A DNA stretch of 64,000 nucleotides. Source: Halobaculum sp. MBLA0147 (GTDB taxonomy: Archaea > Halobacteriota > Halobacteria > Halobacteriales > Haloferacaceae). The position numbers and the translations under genes are program-made. The notes under the pieces were generated by a model that saw only the letters and a program-made list of their open reading frames with translations, was not told where the DNA came from and did no database searches. The stretch spans positions 1 through 64,000 of the forward strand of contig NZ_JBGKAD010000003.1 in NCBI RefSeq assembly GCF_041361345.1. Direction: 5' to 3'. Positions 52,618 to 62,249 of this stretch are shown here, one piece after another (within the stretch, counting starts at the first letter, position 1; each line of letters starts with the position of its first letter).

Positions 52618-53208
52618 TCACAGCCCCTCGCGGCCGATCTCGTCGAACGACTCGAACATCTCGATCGGATCCGAGAGCAGCCGTCGGACGCGCGACTCCA
52701 GTGCCTCGACGGTCGCCTCGATCTCGCCGTAGCGGTCGCTGCTCTGGCGTTCCTCCGTCGACAGCTCCGCCGCGAGCACGGCACGTTTCGACTCGACACT
52801 GAAGTACTCGCCCAGCAGTTCGTACGCCAACACCGTCCGGTGGTGGTCGATGGTCGCCGCCAACCCCTCGCGTTCGACCGGTTTCCGGAGGTAGTCGTCG
52901 AACGGCAGGTCGAGCACGTCGAACCCGGGATCGATGGCGGTCAGCATGATCACACGCCCGTCGAACCCCCGTTCGTCGAGTTCCTCCAACACCTCGTCGC
53001 CGGACATCTCCGGCATCCGTCTGTCGAGCAGGATCACGTCGATCGTCTCCTCCTCGACGGTCTCTAGCGCCTCTCGTCCCCCGTACGCGGCGCGCACATC
53101 ACAGACGTTCCGGAGGCGTAGCGCGTACGCGTCAGCGACCTCCTTCTCGTCGTCGACGACGAGCACTCGCACGTCGGCGATGTCGCCGTCCGTGTCTTCC
53201 CCCGGCAC
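52618..53208 (-). CDS. Response regulator with HalX domain
   Basis: A 196-aa protein. The receiver domain has VLVVDDEKEVADAY, phospho-acceptor Asp in VILLDRRMPEMSG, Thr in VIMLTAIDPG and Lys in DDYLRKPVERE. The C-terminal HalX helical domain (HHRTVLAYELLGEYFSVESKRAVLAAEL onward) is a haloarchaeal hallmark of unknown role. GTG start at 53208. It converges with the Bat-type gene and is a good partner candidate for the nearby sensor-less kinase. Confidence 0.94.
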   Translation of the reverse strand: MPGEDTDGDIADVRVLVVDDEKEVADAYALRLRNVCDVRAAYGGREALETVEEETIDVILLDRRMPEMSGDEVLEELDERGFDGRVIMLTAIDPGFDVLDLPFDDYLRKPVEREGLAATIDHHRTVLAYELLGEYFSVESKRAVLAAELSTEERQSSDRYGEIEATVEALESRVRRLLSDPIEMFESFDEIGREGL

Positions 53209-53483
53209 TATCGACTCACACCCCTACATTCCCACGCCCGCACATAAATCTGCCACACACGTTCGGCAGTAGTGGACTGATAGAACACATCTGGTGACCG
53301 ACACCGATCCACCCGAGAACAGCGGCACGGGTGTGGACGGTCGGTCGTGGGCGACTGCGGTGTGTACGTGGACCCGGACGACGCCGTGCTCGGTGCCTCT
53401 CTACTGTTAGACTGGTGTCCGACAGGCGCGCTACACTGTTAGCGAGGGGTGTCTCTACCGTACAGTGTGTCTGTAGGGGTACG

Positions 53484-53699
53484 ATGTCAGTACGACCATC
53501 GGTGGCCGACGGATCGGTCGAGACGAGCGGTGACAGTACGGCGGCACTCGCGGACGGCGTCGTCGAACACGCGAGAGTGATCGCCGCGCGTGGCGACTGT
53601 CGCTGGTGTGGCGGCTCGCTCACGGGGCGTGCCGTCGCCGGTCCAGACGGTGTCGAGGCCTCGGTGACGTGCGACGACTGCGGCCGCGACTACGTCTGA
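53484..53699 (+). CDS. Small zinc-ribbon protein
   Basis: A 71-aa protein with CRWCGG and CDDCGR in the C-terminal half (two CxxC pairs, one Zn site) and a helical N-terminal half. Many such mini-zinc-finger proteins occur in haloarchaea, with few functions known. ATG at 53484 follows TAGGGGTACG, a weak RBS. The 275-bp gap before it includes the response-regulator promoter (minus strand TTTATG at about 53246-53251) and two related CTGTTAG sites (53404-53410, 53436-53442). Confidence 0.7.
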   Translation: MSVRPSVADGSVETSGDSTAALADGVVEHARVIAARGDCRWCGGSLTGRAVAGPDGVEASVTCDDCGRDYV

Positions 53700-53739
53700 T
53701 CGGTACGCGACCCAGTGTCGTCCGCCGCACGCCCGACCC

Positions 53740-53832
53740 GCACGGCTCTCTGGTCGTTCCCCGCCGCACGCCCGTTTCCTCGCTGCAAGCCCGCCTCGCA
53801 CGGCTCTCTGGTCGTTCCCCGCCGTACGCCCG
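53740..53832. repeat. 35-bp direct repeat, two copies
   Basis: Copies at 53740-53774 and 53798-53832 (period 58 bp) differ at one base; core GCACGGCTCTCTGGTCGTTC. They lie in the 254-bp gap between the zinc-ribbon and soluble Htr genes, which holds no gene. Confidence 0.9.
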
Positions 53833-53953
53833 CTCTGGACGGTTCCCACCTACACGGTCTGCCGACTGCCACGTAGGTCTCGTTCTCGCGGTTCTCGATC
53901 ACGTCACCGCGTACCACAACCGACAAGTGGGTAGTCCACCGACCGCTCCGAGA

Positions 53954-55321
53954 ATGGACGCGACACGACTGCTTCCCGACTCGCTCGCGGTCGAGAGCGA
54001 CGACACGGCGACGCTCCGTCGGCAGCGAGACTTCTACCGCGGACTGCTGGAACAGGTCGTCGAGACGTTCCCGGACCCCGTCGGCGTGGTCGACGACGAT
54101 GGGCACGTCGCGGGGTGGAACAACGAGTTGGCCGAGTTGGTCGGCGTCTCGGCGGCGACGGCGGACGGCCAGCGTGCGTCGGCACTCGTCGGTACCGACG
54201 GCGAGAGCGAGGTGCTCTCGGAGACCGTCGCTCGCACCGGCGACGTGATCGTCGAGGAGGAACCGCGGACCGGCGAGTCCGCCGACGGGGACCTCTGGGC
54301 CGTGCTGGCGAAGGGGCTCCCGCTGTTCGACCCGGAAGACGGGGCCACCGTCGGAGCGATCCAGATCAACACCGTCGTGACGGACGTGGTCCGCCGGAAC
54401 CGCCGCCTCGCCGAGGTACAAGAGCGGATCACCGAGGAGGTGACGACGACGACCCGGTCGGTCAGAGACTCGCTGACGGAGACGGCCGACGCGGCCGCTC
54501 GGATCGACTCGCTGGCGGACCGCCAGCGGACCGCACTCGACGCCGTCGAGACGGACCTCGCCGAGATCAGCGACGAGGGAGAGACGGTCGCCGAGCGCGC
54601 CGAGCGGATCGACACGCTGTACGGAGAGTTGCGGACGGACGTGACACGGGCGACGGAACGCGCCGACGAGGTGGCGACGGCCGTCGAGACGGCCGCGAGC
54701 GAGACAGACACCATCGACGAACGCGTGGCGACGCTGACACGCGAGGCCGACCGGATCGGTGCGGTGGTCGACACGATCGACGACGTGGCCGACCGGACGA
54801 ACCTCTTGGCGTTGAACGCCGCCATCGAGGCGGCACGCGCGGGTGGTGACGGCGCAGACGACCACGGGTTCGACGTGGTTGCAGACGAGGTGAAGGCGCT
54901 CGCCGAACGCACCCGCGAGGAGGTGGACACGGTACGGGATCGCGTCGCGGCGATCCGAGACACGGTCGAGGAGGTGGTCGACGGTGTCGAGACCCTGGAG
55001 ACCGCCGTCGACTCGGCGGCCGACGACGCGACGGCGCTCCGCGAGACACACGCCGAGATCGACGACCGCGCCAGCGCGGTCGAGCGCGAGGTGACGGCCG
55101 TCTCGACTGCCGTCGGCTCGCAGTCCGACAGTCTCCGCGCCGTCCGCGAGGACGTGACGGCGGTCGCCGAGCGCGCCGACGAGGTCTCGGAACGCGTCGG
55201 AGAGATCGCCGCCGCGACCGAGACCCAGACCGACCGCGTCCGGGAGTTGGACGAGACGGTCCACGCGCTGGCTGCCGACTTGGAACGCGTCGACGAGGCA
55301 CCCACTCCGGCGCCGGAGTGA
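53954..55321 (+). CDS. Soluble methyl-accepting transducer (PAS-MA)
   Basis: A 455-aa cytosolic Htr. PAS (about 25-145: [30 protein letters not shown]) is followed by a long coiled coil and the signalling tip [46 protein letters not shown]. There are no membrane spans or HAMP domain. It should bind CheA/CheW and signal a cytoplasmic cue, perhaps redox or energy. ATG start at 53954. It is not linked to che genes in this window. Confidence 0.92.
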   Translation: MDATRLLPDSLAVESDDTATLRRQRDFYRGLLEQVVETFPDPVGVVDDDGHVAGWNNELAELVGVSAATADGQRASALVGTDGESEVLSETVARTGDVIVEEEPRTGESADGDLWAVLAKGLPLFDPEDGATVGAIQINTVVTDVVRRNRRLAEVQERITEEVTTTTRSVRDSLTETADAAARIDSLADRQRTALDAVETDLAEISDEGETVAERAERIDTLYGELRTDVTRATERADEVATAVETAASETDTIDERVATLTREADRIGAVVDTIDDVADRTNLLALNAAIEAARAGGDGADDHGFDVVADEVKALAERTREEVDTVRDRVAAIRDTVEEVVDGVETLETAVDSAADDATALRETHAEIDDRASAVEREVTAVSTAVGSQSDSLRAVREDVTAVAERADEVSERVGEIAAATETQTDRVRELDETVHALAADLERVDEAPTPAPE

Positions 55322-55421
55322 CCGTCCGGCCCCCGAAGCTCTCGACTCGACCACGAGTCTGTTCGAACGACGACGAGATCCTTCGTCGCCGTTTTGTAGC
55401 CGGAGTGCCGAGCGGCACGCC

Positions 55422-58340
55422 GTGCGTGGACGTGACACGGAGCGGCCGGAGACGGGGGGTCTCGAACCCGAGAGTGCGGAGACCGGAGCAGACAGTGATG
55501 GGCAGAGCGGAGCCGACAGTGACGGGCAGAGCGGCCGCGGCGCCCCGTCGAGTACGGAACGACGGCGCTTTCTCGCGGGACTGGCGACCGCCGGTGCGGT
55601 CGGCGTCGCGGGGTGTGGTGGCGGCGGCGACGAGACGGCGACTGGGTCGCGGTCGACGCCGGCCGACGACGGGACCGACTCGGACGCGGACGCGACGGCG
55701 ACGCCGACGAGCACCCCCGAGCCGGTGGAGTTCGCGCCGTTCTGGACCACCGGCGAGAAGGTCGGCGTCGGGACGGCGGTCGGGACCGGCGACGGCGACG
55801 CGGCGGCGGGCGCAGACGGGGACGGCCGCGTCTGGTTCACACTCACCCGCGGCGCGCTGACCGAGGTGCGCTTCCCGCGAGTGGACCTCCCGAACGTCCG
55901 TCGACTCGACTTCCTCGTCACCGACGGCGAGGGGTACGCCGAGCGGACGGCCGAGCGCGACCGCCGGACGGACGACGACGTGGAACGGTCCGTGACGACC
56001 GTCGGCGACGGAGCGGAGCCACTCTACCGCCACGAGTTCGCCGGGGAGTCCCGAGACTGGTCGCTGTCGGTGTCGTACGTCGCCGACCCGGACCGCGACG
56101 CCGTGCTCGCTGACGTGGCCTTCGAGAGCGAGACACCGCTGGCGGTGTACGCAGTGTGTCGCCCCGCGGTGACGACGGGGACCGTCGACGACGAGAGCAG
56201 CCGGGTGACGGCCGACGGGACGCCGGTGCTCGCGACGACGGACACGAGCGACGGCGGTGCCGCCCGTACTCCCGACGGCGACGACTACGACGTGGCCGTC
56301 GCGATGGCCGCGGCCGACGGGTTCGCGTGGGCCAGCGCCGCGCCGGTGCCGGACCCAGAGACGGCCCGCCTGTTCGCCCGCGGGACGGAACCCGACGAGT
56401 CCGACGCCGCGACCGGCTCGAGTGCGCTCGTCGGGCGACTGGACGGCTCCGGCGACGACTCCGACGGAGGAGACTCGGAGACGGGTGGCGACGGGACGGA
56501 CGACGGCTCCGGCGACGGCGGGACGACGAGTCTCTCGACCACGCTCGCACTGGGGTTCGCGGGTGGCCCCGCGGACGACACGGGGGCCCTCGACGCCGCG
56601 GCGGCCGCCGAGGTCGCGACCGCCTCGCTGGCGGCGGGGTACGACACCGTCGCCGAGACGTACCGCGACGGGTGGGCGGCCTGGCTTGACGACGCCCTGC
56701 TCCCGGCGTCGGTCGCCGACGACCCGGATCTGACACGACTGTACCGCCGGAGTCTGGCCGTCCTCCGCGCCGCCGAGGACGCGACCTTCGAGGGCGCGGG
56801 CGTCGCGAGTCCGTCGATCCCGTGGGGGGACGTGATCCGCGCGGAGGAGCCGGGCGACGTGGGGTACCACTACGTCTGGGGACGGGACCTCTACCAGTCG
56901 TTCACGGCCTACGACGCCGTCGGGAAGCGAGACGCGGCACGCGCCGCCGTCGAGTACCTCTACCGCGTCCAGCAGCGCGAGGGCGGCTCCATCCCGCAGA
57001 ACACCTGGGTGGACGGCCGGACGCGCTGGGGTGGCGAACAGCTCGACCAGGTGTCGTTCCCGCTGGTGATGGTCCGGCAGTTGCTCGACGACGACTTACT
57101 CGACGGGGCGAGCGACCCGCTGGCGGCCGCCGCCGTCGAAGTCTCTTACGACCAGGTGGCGGCGTTCGCGGACTACGTGGTCCGGAACGGGCCGGAGACA
57201 CAGCAGGAACGCTGGGAGGAGGAGTCCGGCCTGTCGCCGTCGACGATCGCCGCGGAGGTGGCGGGCCTCGTCTCGGCGGCCTCACTCGCGGCCGCCACGG
57301 GCGAGCCGGCCGACCAGTTGGTGTGGCTGGCGACTGCCGACCGGTTCCGCGCGGGGGTCCGGGAGTGGTGTGTGACTCGCGAGGGGACGGAGCGCCACGA
57401 TCCGCCGTACTACTTCCGCGTGAACGCGAACCGGGACCCGGACGACGGGGAACTGCGGACGCTCGCCAACGGCGGCCGCGAGTTCGACGAACGGGACGTG
57501 ATCGACGCCGGCTTCCTCGAGTTGGTCCGGCTCGGGGTGGTCCCGGCCGACGACCCGGTGATCGAGCGGTCCGTCGCCGTCGTCGACGACGCGATCCGCG
57601 TCGAGACGCCACACGGGCCGGGGTTCTACCGCTACGTCGGCGACGGCTACGGCGAGGGCGAAGACGGCGCGCCGTACCCGGTCGTCGCGAACTCCGTCGG
57701 CCGACTGTGGCCGCTTCTCACCGCCGAACGCGCCGAGTACGAACTCGCGGCACGTGCGGCGAGTGACACCCAGGGTGGAGACGGCAGCGACGAGGACGGC
57801 GGATCCGACACCGGCGCGTCCCTGGGCACGGACGACTCCCCGGAGGCGTTGCTGCGGACGCTCGCGGGGTTCGCCAACGAGGGGGACCTCCTCCCGGAGC
57901 AGGTGTGGGACCGCGAGGAGTCGACGGCGTTCGACTGGACCTTCGGCGAGGGGACCGGCTCGGCGACGCCGTTGTCGTGGAGTCACGCGACGTTCCTCCG
58001 CCTCGCGGCCGGCATCGACGCCGGTGAACCGCTCGGGACGCCACCCGTGATCCGCGAGCGCTACGCTGGAGGCCCACCGGCGTCGCCGACGTTGGACGCC
58101 TCGCTCCCGGACACGACCGTCGAGTCGACCACGGTGACGGTCTCCGGGACGACGGACGCCGGGACGGTCGCGGTCGCCGTCGACGGCGACGCACGGCTGG
58201 TCGACGTGTCGGACGGCAGCTTCTCGGTCGACGTGGAGCTGGGTGACGGCCGCAACACGGTCGTCGTCGCCGCGGGCGACCCGGATGACGCGACGACGAC
58301 CGGCGTGGCGAGCGCACGACGGACAGTCTCCGTGGTGTGA
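55422..58340 (+). CDS. GH15 glucoamylase/glucodextranase-like lipoprotein
   Basis: A 972-aa exported enzyme. Signal: ERRRFLAGLATAGAVGVAGC (Tat plus lipobox), preceded by an unusual 45-residue polar extension with an ADSDGQSG duplication. The N-terminal beta-sandwich (about 100-400) matches glucodextranase domain N. The (alpha/alpha)6 catalytic domain (about 430-890) has YHYVWGRDLYQSF, GSIPQNTWVDGRTRWGGEQLDQ, the general acid region RWEEESGLSPSTIAAE and the general base region LLPEQVWD. The C-terminal about 75 residues are a beta domain (TVTVSGTTDAGTVAVAVDG). It likely releases glucose from alpha-glucans outside the cell. GTG start. Confidence 0.93.
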   Translation: MRGRDTERPETGGLEPESAETGADSDGQSGADSDGQSGRGAPSSTERRRFLAGLATAGAVGVAGCGGGGDETATGSRSTPADDGTDSDADATATPTSTPEPVEFAPFWTTGEKVGVGTAVGTGDGDAAAGADGDGRVWFTLTRGALTEVRFPRVDLPNVRRLDFLVTDGEGYAERTAERDRRTDDDVERSVTTVGDGAEPLYRHEFAGESRDWSLSVSYVADPDRDAVLADVAFESETPLAVYAVCRPAVTTGTVDDESSRVTADGTPVLATTDTSDGGAARTPDGDDYDVAVAMAAADGFAWASAAPVPDPETARLFARGTEPDESDAATGSSALVGRLDGSGDDSDGGDSETGGDGTDDGSGDGGTTSLSTTLALGFAGGPADDTGALDAAAAAEVATASLAAGYDTVAETYRDGWAAWLDDALLPASVADDPDLTRLYRRSLAVLRAAEDATFEGAGVASPSIPWGDVIRAEEPGDVGYHYVWGRDLYQSFTAYDAVGKRDAARAAVEYLYRVQQREGGSIPQNTWVDGRTRWGGEQLDQVSFPLVMVRQLLDDDLLDGASDPLAAAAVEVSYDQVAAFADYVVRNGPETQQERWEEESGLSPSTIAAEVAGLVSAASLAAATGEPADQLVWLATADRFRAGVREWCVTREGTERHDPPYYFRVNANRDPDDGELRTLANGGREFDERDVIDAGFLELVRLGVVPADDPVIERSVAVVDDAIRVETPHGPGFYRYVGDGYGEGEDGAPYPVVANSVGRLWPLLTAERAEYELAARAASDTQGGDGSDEDGGSDTGASLGTDDSPEALLRTLAGFANEGDLLPEQVWDREESTAFDWTFGEGTGSATPLSWSHATFLRLAAGIDAGEPLGTPPVIRERYAGGPPASPTLDASLPDTTVESTTVTVSGTTDAGTVAVAVDGDARLVDVSDGSFSVDVELGDGRNTVVVAAGDPDDATTTGVASARRTVSVV

Positions 58341-58394
58341 GCGCCCGTCGGCGAACTGTTTTCCTCGTGTGATCTGCCGTCCGTGTAGCCGTCA

Positions 58395-59930
58395 GTGTTT
58401 CCTCCCCACCCGTCGTACCCCGCCGGAGTGACACTCACGCTGGCGACGGTCGGCACACAGACGACACTCGAACTCGCGGTGGTCGAGACACTCACGACGG
58501 GTTCGTTCGGTGCGAGCGCTCCGACGGCCGGGCAGGTGACGCAGGTGGTCGACGCGGGGGTCAGGACGCTGGCGGTCGGCGTGTTGCGCGGCCTCTACCT
58601 CGGACTGTTGACGGGTGTGATCCCGGCGACGATCGCGTGGGCGATGGGGTTCCTGTTCAAGTACGTCACGAACGTCTCGATCCCGGCGTTCGGTGTCGTC
58701 GTGCTCGCGGTCGCGCTCGCGGGAGCCAACGGCGGCTTGCTCGCCGTGATCGACCCCGCGATCCAGCAGTCCGCGGACGCGCCGACGCTCGTCACGGCGC
58801 TGTTGGTCGTGATGATGCTGGCGCTGTACGCACACGGCCGCGGCGACGCACTCGGCGCGGCGCTGCCCCGCCGGTTCGGGCTCGACAGGCTCGGCTCCGC
58901 GACGCTGTCGCGCGAGGTGGTCGACCTCGTCGGCAGTCGCGGGCAGGTGACGGTGCGCGTCGTCGGTGCGGTCGAGGACGTGCCCGGCTACCCGCCGCTC
59001 CCGGCGGAGCTGCGCGCCGAGATCGCGGCCTGGGAGGTGTCGCTGCCGGCGGACCTCCCGCTGGTGGAACTGGAGACACGCGTCGCCGACCGACTCCGGA
59101 CGACGTTCGACCTGGCCGAGGTGCGTGTCGACGTGGACGATCGGGCCGCCGCGACGGTGGCGGCCGCCCCGCCGTCGTCGGGTGTCTCGCGACGCGTCGG
59201 GACCGGCCGCCGGGCACCCTCGATCTCGACGCTGCTGCCGACCGGCCTCGCCCGCGGCGACGAGGTGACCGTGGCGACCGGCGACGACACCGTCCGCGGG
59301 ACGGTCGTCAGCGCCGGTAGCTACGCCGACGGCGTCCCGTTCGGTCGTGGCCTCGACGACGTCCGGGCGGACCGCGGACTCGGCGGCGTGGGACACTCGG
59401 TGTCGACCGCGACCGGCCCCGCCGCGACGGGTGGCTCGACCGCGGGCAGTGCCGCCGCCGGCGGTCGGCCCGCGGACACCGTCTCGACCGCACAGCCGAC
59501 GGGCAGTGTCGCCGCAGAGGCTCCGACCGACACCGGCGAGTCGCGTCGGACGGGGACGACCGTCGGCGGTCCAGGGCGACTGACCGTCGCGGTCGGTGGC
59601 GACGACGTAGACCGCCTGTTGAGTGTCTCGGCGGCCGACACCGTCGTCCGACCGCGTGGAGACGGCCGCGGGTACGAGGTGTTGTCTCGGCTCCGTCGGT
59701 CGGGGCTCCGACTCCGCCGACTCCAACTGCGGGCCGAGAGTCGACTCGTCGGCGCTCGGATCGACGATCTGGCGACGGACGAGACGACGCCCGTGGTCGT
59801 GCTCGCGATCCGCGAGTCGGGTGACTGGACGTTCGCGCCGGACGGGGACCGGCGGCTGACGGCCGGCGAGGACGTGTTCCTCCTCGCGACACGCCGCGCC
59901 TGGACCGACCTCTCGCGGGGGGCGTCGTGA
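58395..59930 (+). CDS. Membrane protein with TrkA-C-like domains (first of pair)
   Basis: A 511-aa protein. Three to four N-terminal spans (about 55-150: GLYLGLLTGVIPATIAWAMGFLFKYV, AFGVVVLAVALAGANGG and LVTALLVVMMLALYA) are followed by a large cytosolic part with two TrkA-C/RCK-C-like segments. The last reads LRAESRLVGARIDDLATDETTPVVVLAIRESGDWTFAPDGDRRLTAGEDVFLLA. There is no pore signature (TVGYG) and no GxGxxG TrkA-N domain. GTG start at 58395; GTG at 58428 is an alternative. Its stop overlaps the partner gene start. Probably a regulator of ion transport or a ligand-gated membrane complex. Confidence 0.8.
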   Translation: MFPPHPSYPAGVTLTLATVGTQTTLELAVVETLTTGSFGASAPTAGQVTQVVDAGVRTLAVGVLRGLYLGLLTGVIPATIAWAMGFLFKYVTNVSIPAFGVVVLAVALAGANGGLLAVIDPAIQQSADAPTLVTALLVVMMLALYAHGRGDALGAALPRRFGLDRLGSATLSREVVDLVGSRGQVTVRVVGAVEDVPGYPPLPAELRAEIAAWEVSLPADLPLVELETRVADRLRTTFDLAEVRVDVDDRAAATVAAAPPSSGVSRRVGTGRRAPSISTLLPTGLARGDEVTVATGDDTVRGTVVSAGSYADGVPFGRGLDDVRADRGLGGVGHSVSTATGPAATGGSTAGSAAAGGRPADTVSTAQPTGSVAAEAPTDTGESRRTGTTVGGPGRLTVAVGGDDVDRLLSVSAADTVVRPRGDGRGYEVLSRLRRSGLRLRRLQLRAESRLVGARIDDLATDETTPVVVLAIRESGDWTFAPDGDRRLTAGEDVFLLATRRAWTDLSRGAS

Positions 59931-61417
59931 CCCGACACCTGCTCGCTGCGGCGCTCCCGCCGTCGGTGGTCGACGGTCATGGTCTCGATCCGAGCCTCGA
60001 AGGGTCCGGTGTCGATTCGCTACTCGGCGGTCGTGGTCTCGTTCCCGGAGTCGGCGACCTCCTGCTCCAGAACGGGGTGGCAGTCGACCTCGTCGCCGGT
60101 GTCGCGAACGTCGTCGGCCTCGGCGTACTCGCGGCGGCCGTCGCGGCGGTGATCGCGGCGATCTACCGGTGGATCGTCGCCGACGCGGCCCCGCGTGGCG
60201 TGACGACGCTGCTGGGGCTGTGTGCGGTCGCGCTCGTGTTGAACACGACCGCGGCGTTCGGCCAGGTCTTGACCGGCGTGGACGACCCGCTGGCGCTCGC
60301 GGCTGTGGGGTTCAACGGCGCCGCCTTCGTCGTGGCGACCCTGCTCGCGCCGGTCGGACGCCGTGTCGGGGACCGCGTCGCGGTGGCGGTCGCGGCCGTC
60401 ACCGGCGCCGTCGAGGTCGACGCCGAGGTGGGGCGCCTCGTGAAGGCCGTCGGTCGCGTGGTCGTCGTGACGCTGCCAGACCACGCCCGCGAGATCGACG
60501 ACGTGGTCGGCTACGAGCCGGTGTCGGCGGAGACGAAGGCGGCGTTGACGGGGAAGACGTTCCTGTTCCCGCGGCGTCTCCGGGTCGGCGACCTACAGGA
60601 GCGCCTGGCGACGCGGCTCCGCGACGACTACGACGTGGGTGTCGTCGACGTGACGCTCGACGCCTCGGGCACGGTGACGTACCTCGCCATCGGCCGCCAG
60701 CCGGTCGGACTCGGCCAGAGTCTCCCACCCGAGACGGCGGCCGTCGCGGTCCGTGCGGACCCCGCCAACGCCGCCAGCGCCGGCGATCTCGTCCAGTTGT
60801 GGGAACTGCCCGACGAGGCCGACGTCGAGCGTAGGGACGGCGGTGCGGCGTCGTCCCCCACCCGCGTGGCGACCGGTGAAGTGCGTGCAGTCGTCGGCGA
60901 CGTGGTGACGCTGGTCGTCGACGAGACGGTCGCGCCGCGGGTGGCCGGTGGGCGCTACCGGCTCGTCACGCTCCCGTACGATCCCCCGGCGGACCGCGAG
61001 TTCGTCGCGCTGGCGAGCGCGGCCGACGAGACACTCACCACACTGGTCGTCGGGGACGGCCGCGAGGCGGACCCGGACGCACCCGTCGACAGCGGTGTCG
61101 GCGACACGGGGACCGCCGGTGTCGGAGGCGGCGTTGACTCGGCGCCGTCTGTCGACGGAGTGGTCGACGACGGCGTTCGGGAGACCGGCGACAGAACTGC
61201 CGTCACGCCGTCGGCGTGTCCGGCACGGGTGCTCGCCGTCTGGCACGGCGACGGGAGCCAGAGTCTCCCACCGTTGGCGGACGTGTCACTCGCGTCCGGC
61301 GACACCGTCGCCGTCTGGGGGACGCCGGCCGCCATCAGAGAGACTGCGGTGCTGCTCGCCGCCGAGATCGGTGGCCTCGGCGGCGGCGAGCGGACGAGAG
61401 ACGGACGAGTGGAGTAG
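59927..61417 (+). CDS. Membrane protein with TrkA-C-like domains (second of pair)
   Basis: A 496-aa protein, same design as its neighbour. Three spans (about 45-80, 85-105 and 115-140) are followed by a cytosolic region with SAETKAALTGKTFLFPRRLRVGDLQERLATRLRDDYDVGVVDVTLD and a C-terminal TrkA-C-like segment ending in LPPLADVSLASGDTVAVWGTPAAI. GTG start overlaps the first gene by 4 bp (GTGA). Such pairs are annotated as TrkA-like in haloarchaea without an experimentally fixed role, as far as I recall. Confidence 0.8.
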   Translation: MTRHLLAAALPPSVVDGHGLDPSLEGSGVDSLLGGRGLVPGVGDLLLQNGVAVDLVAGVANVVGLGVLAAAVAAVIAAIYRWIVADAAPRGVTTLLGLCAVALVLNTTAAFGQVLTGVDDPLALAAVGFNGAAFVVATLLAPVGRRVGDRVAVAVAAVTGAVEVDAEVGRLVKAVGRVVVVTLPDHAREIDDVVGYEPVSAETKAALTGKTFLFPRRLRVGDLQERLATRLRDDYDVGVVDVTLDASGTVTYLAIGRQPVGLGQSLPPETAAVAVRADPANAASAGDLVQLWELPDEADVERRDGGAASSPTRVATGEVRAVVGDVVTLVVDETVAPRVAGGRYRLVTLPYDPPADREFVALASAADETLTTLVVGDGREADPDAPVDSGVGDTGTAGVGGGVDSAPSVDGVVDDGVRETGDRTAVTPSACPARVLAVWHGDGSQSLPPLADVSLASGDTVAVWGTPAAIRETAVLLAAEIGGLGGGERTRDGRVE

Positions 61418-61457
61418 TCCGACCCGTCGAAGAGAGAGCGTGTCCGCGACTGCGCGT

Positions 61458-62249
61458 TCAGTCGTCGGTCTCCGTGCCGACCGCACCGGGCGTCGCGCGC
61501 TCGCCTTCGGCCTCCAACTCGGTCTCGTAGTCGGACTCACCGATCAACAGCCCGTCGAACACGCCGGCGGTGTTCGTGGCGATCAACACGAAGCCGAGCT
61601 TCGCGGCCACGTCCATGTAGGTGATGAGCACGCCCGTCGTCGCCCGCGTGAGCACGTCGAGCGCCGGCGGCGACAACACCCACACGACCGGGTAGACGAA
61701 CCAGAGTAGTCCAATCAAGTTCCGCAGCTTCGCGTAGACGGCCCACTTGTCGGCGCCGGCCGACGCCCGCAGGTTCCGCGCCAGGGGACCGAACAGGTAG
61801 TACACCAGTGCGACGTACGCGACCGTCGACAGTCCGCCGAAGACGTACACCAAGACACCGGTCTGGAGCACGCCGACGAAGCCGAGCACGATCATCAGCA
61901 GGTCCGCGACGATCACGGCCAGCACCGTGTTCCGGTCGGCCTGCGCGGCGTAGGCGAGGTACCCCACCAACAGCGGCGTCGTCACGGCCCAGTCGATGTA
62001 CCGGAGTGTCTGGATCTCGATCTCGCCGGCTCCGCGGAGCACGAAGAGGTCGTTCGCCATCCCGGCGTACGCCAGCGTCGCCAGTCCGGTGATCCCGACG
62101 AGCATCGCGTACCCCGCGTCGTCGTACGGCGGCTCGTCCTGGTCGTCGAGGTACCAGGCGACCAGCGAGACGGCCGCTCCGATCGCCAGAGCGAACGTTC
62201 CGACGGTGTACGAGGCCTCCCGCGCGAAGACGGTCGTCGCTGCGCTCAC
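61458..62249 (-). CDS. Sensory rhodopsin
   Basis: A 263-aa seven-helix retinal protein. The retinal Lys is K217 in helix G (YMDVAAKLGF) with D213. Helix C reads RYIDWAVTTPLLVGYLAY: R83, counter-ion D86 and Tyr97 at the place of the proton donor Asp96 of bacteriorhodopsin, so it is a sensor, not a pump. Tyr97 and VGY match SRI; helix E-F text (LVYYLFGPL, LRNLIGLLWFVYPVVWVLSP) reads more like SRII and lacks the SRI His166. A 30-residue acidic tail follows helix G. It lies downstream of its Htr transducer, with a small coupled frame between. ATG start. The N-terminal helix A is preceded by few residues. Confidence 0.93.
   Translation of the reverse strand: MSAATTVFAREASYTVGTFALAIGAAVSLVAWYLDDQDEPPYDDAGYAMLVGITGLATLAYAGMANDLFVLRGAGEIEIQTLRYIDWAVTTPLLVGYLAYAAQADRNTVLAVIVADLLMIVLGFVGVLQTGVLVYVFGGLSTVAYVALVYYLFGPLARNLRASAGADKWAVYAKLRNLIGLLWFVYPVVWVLSPPALDVLTRATTGVLITYMDVAAKLGFVLIATNTAGVFDGLLIGESDYETELEAEGERATPGAVGTETDD

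Noticed and set aside
58392-59726. 444-codon minus-strand frame opposite the TrkA-C-like gene
   Set aside because: Arg/Gln/Asp-rich mirror product with no hydrophobic segments; the plus strand has spans and TrkA-C features.
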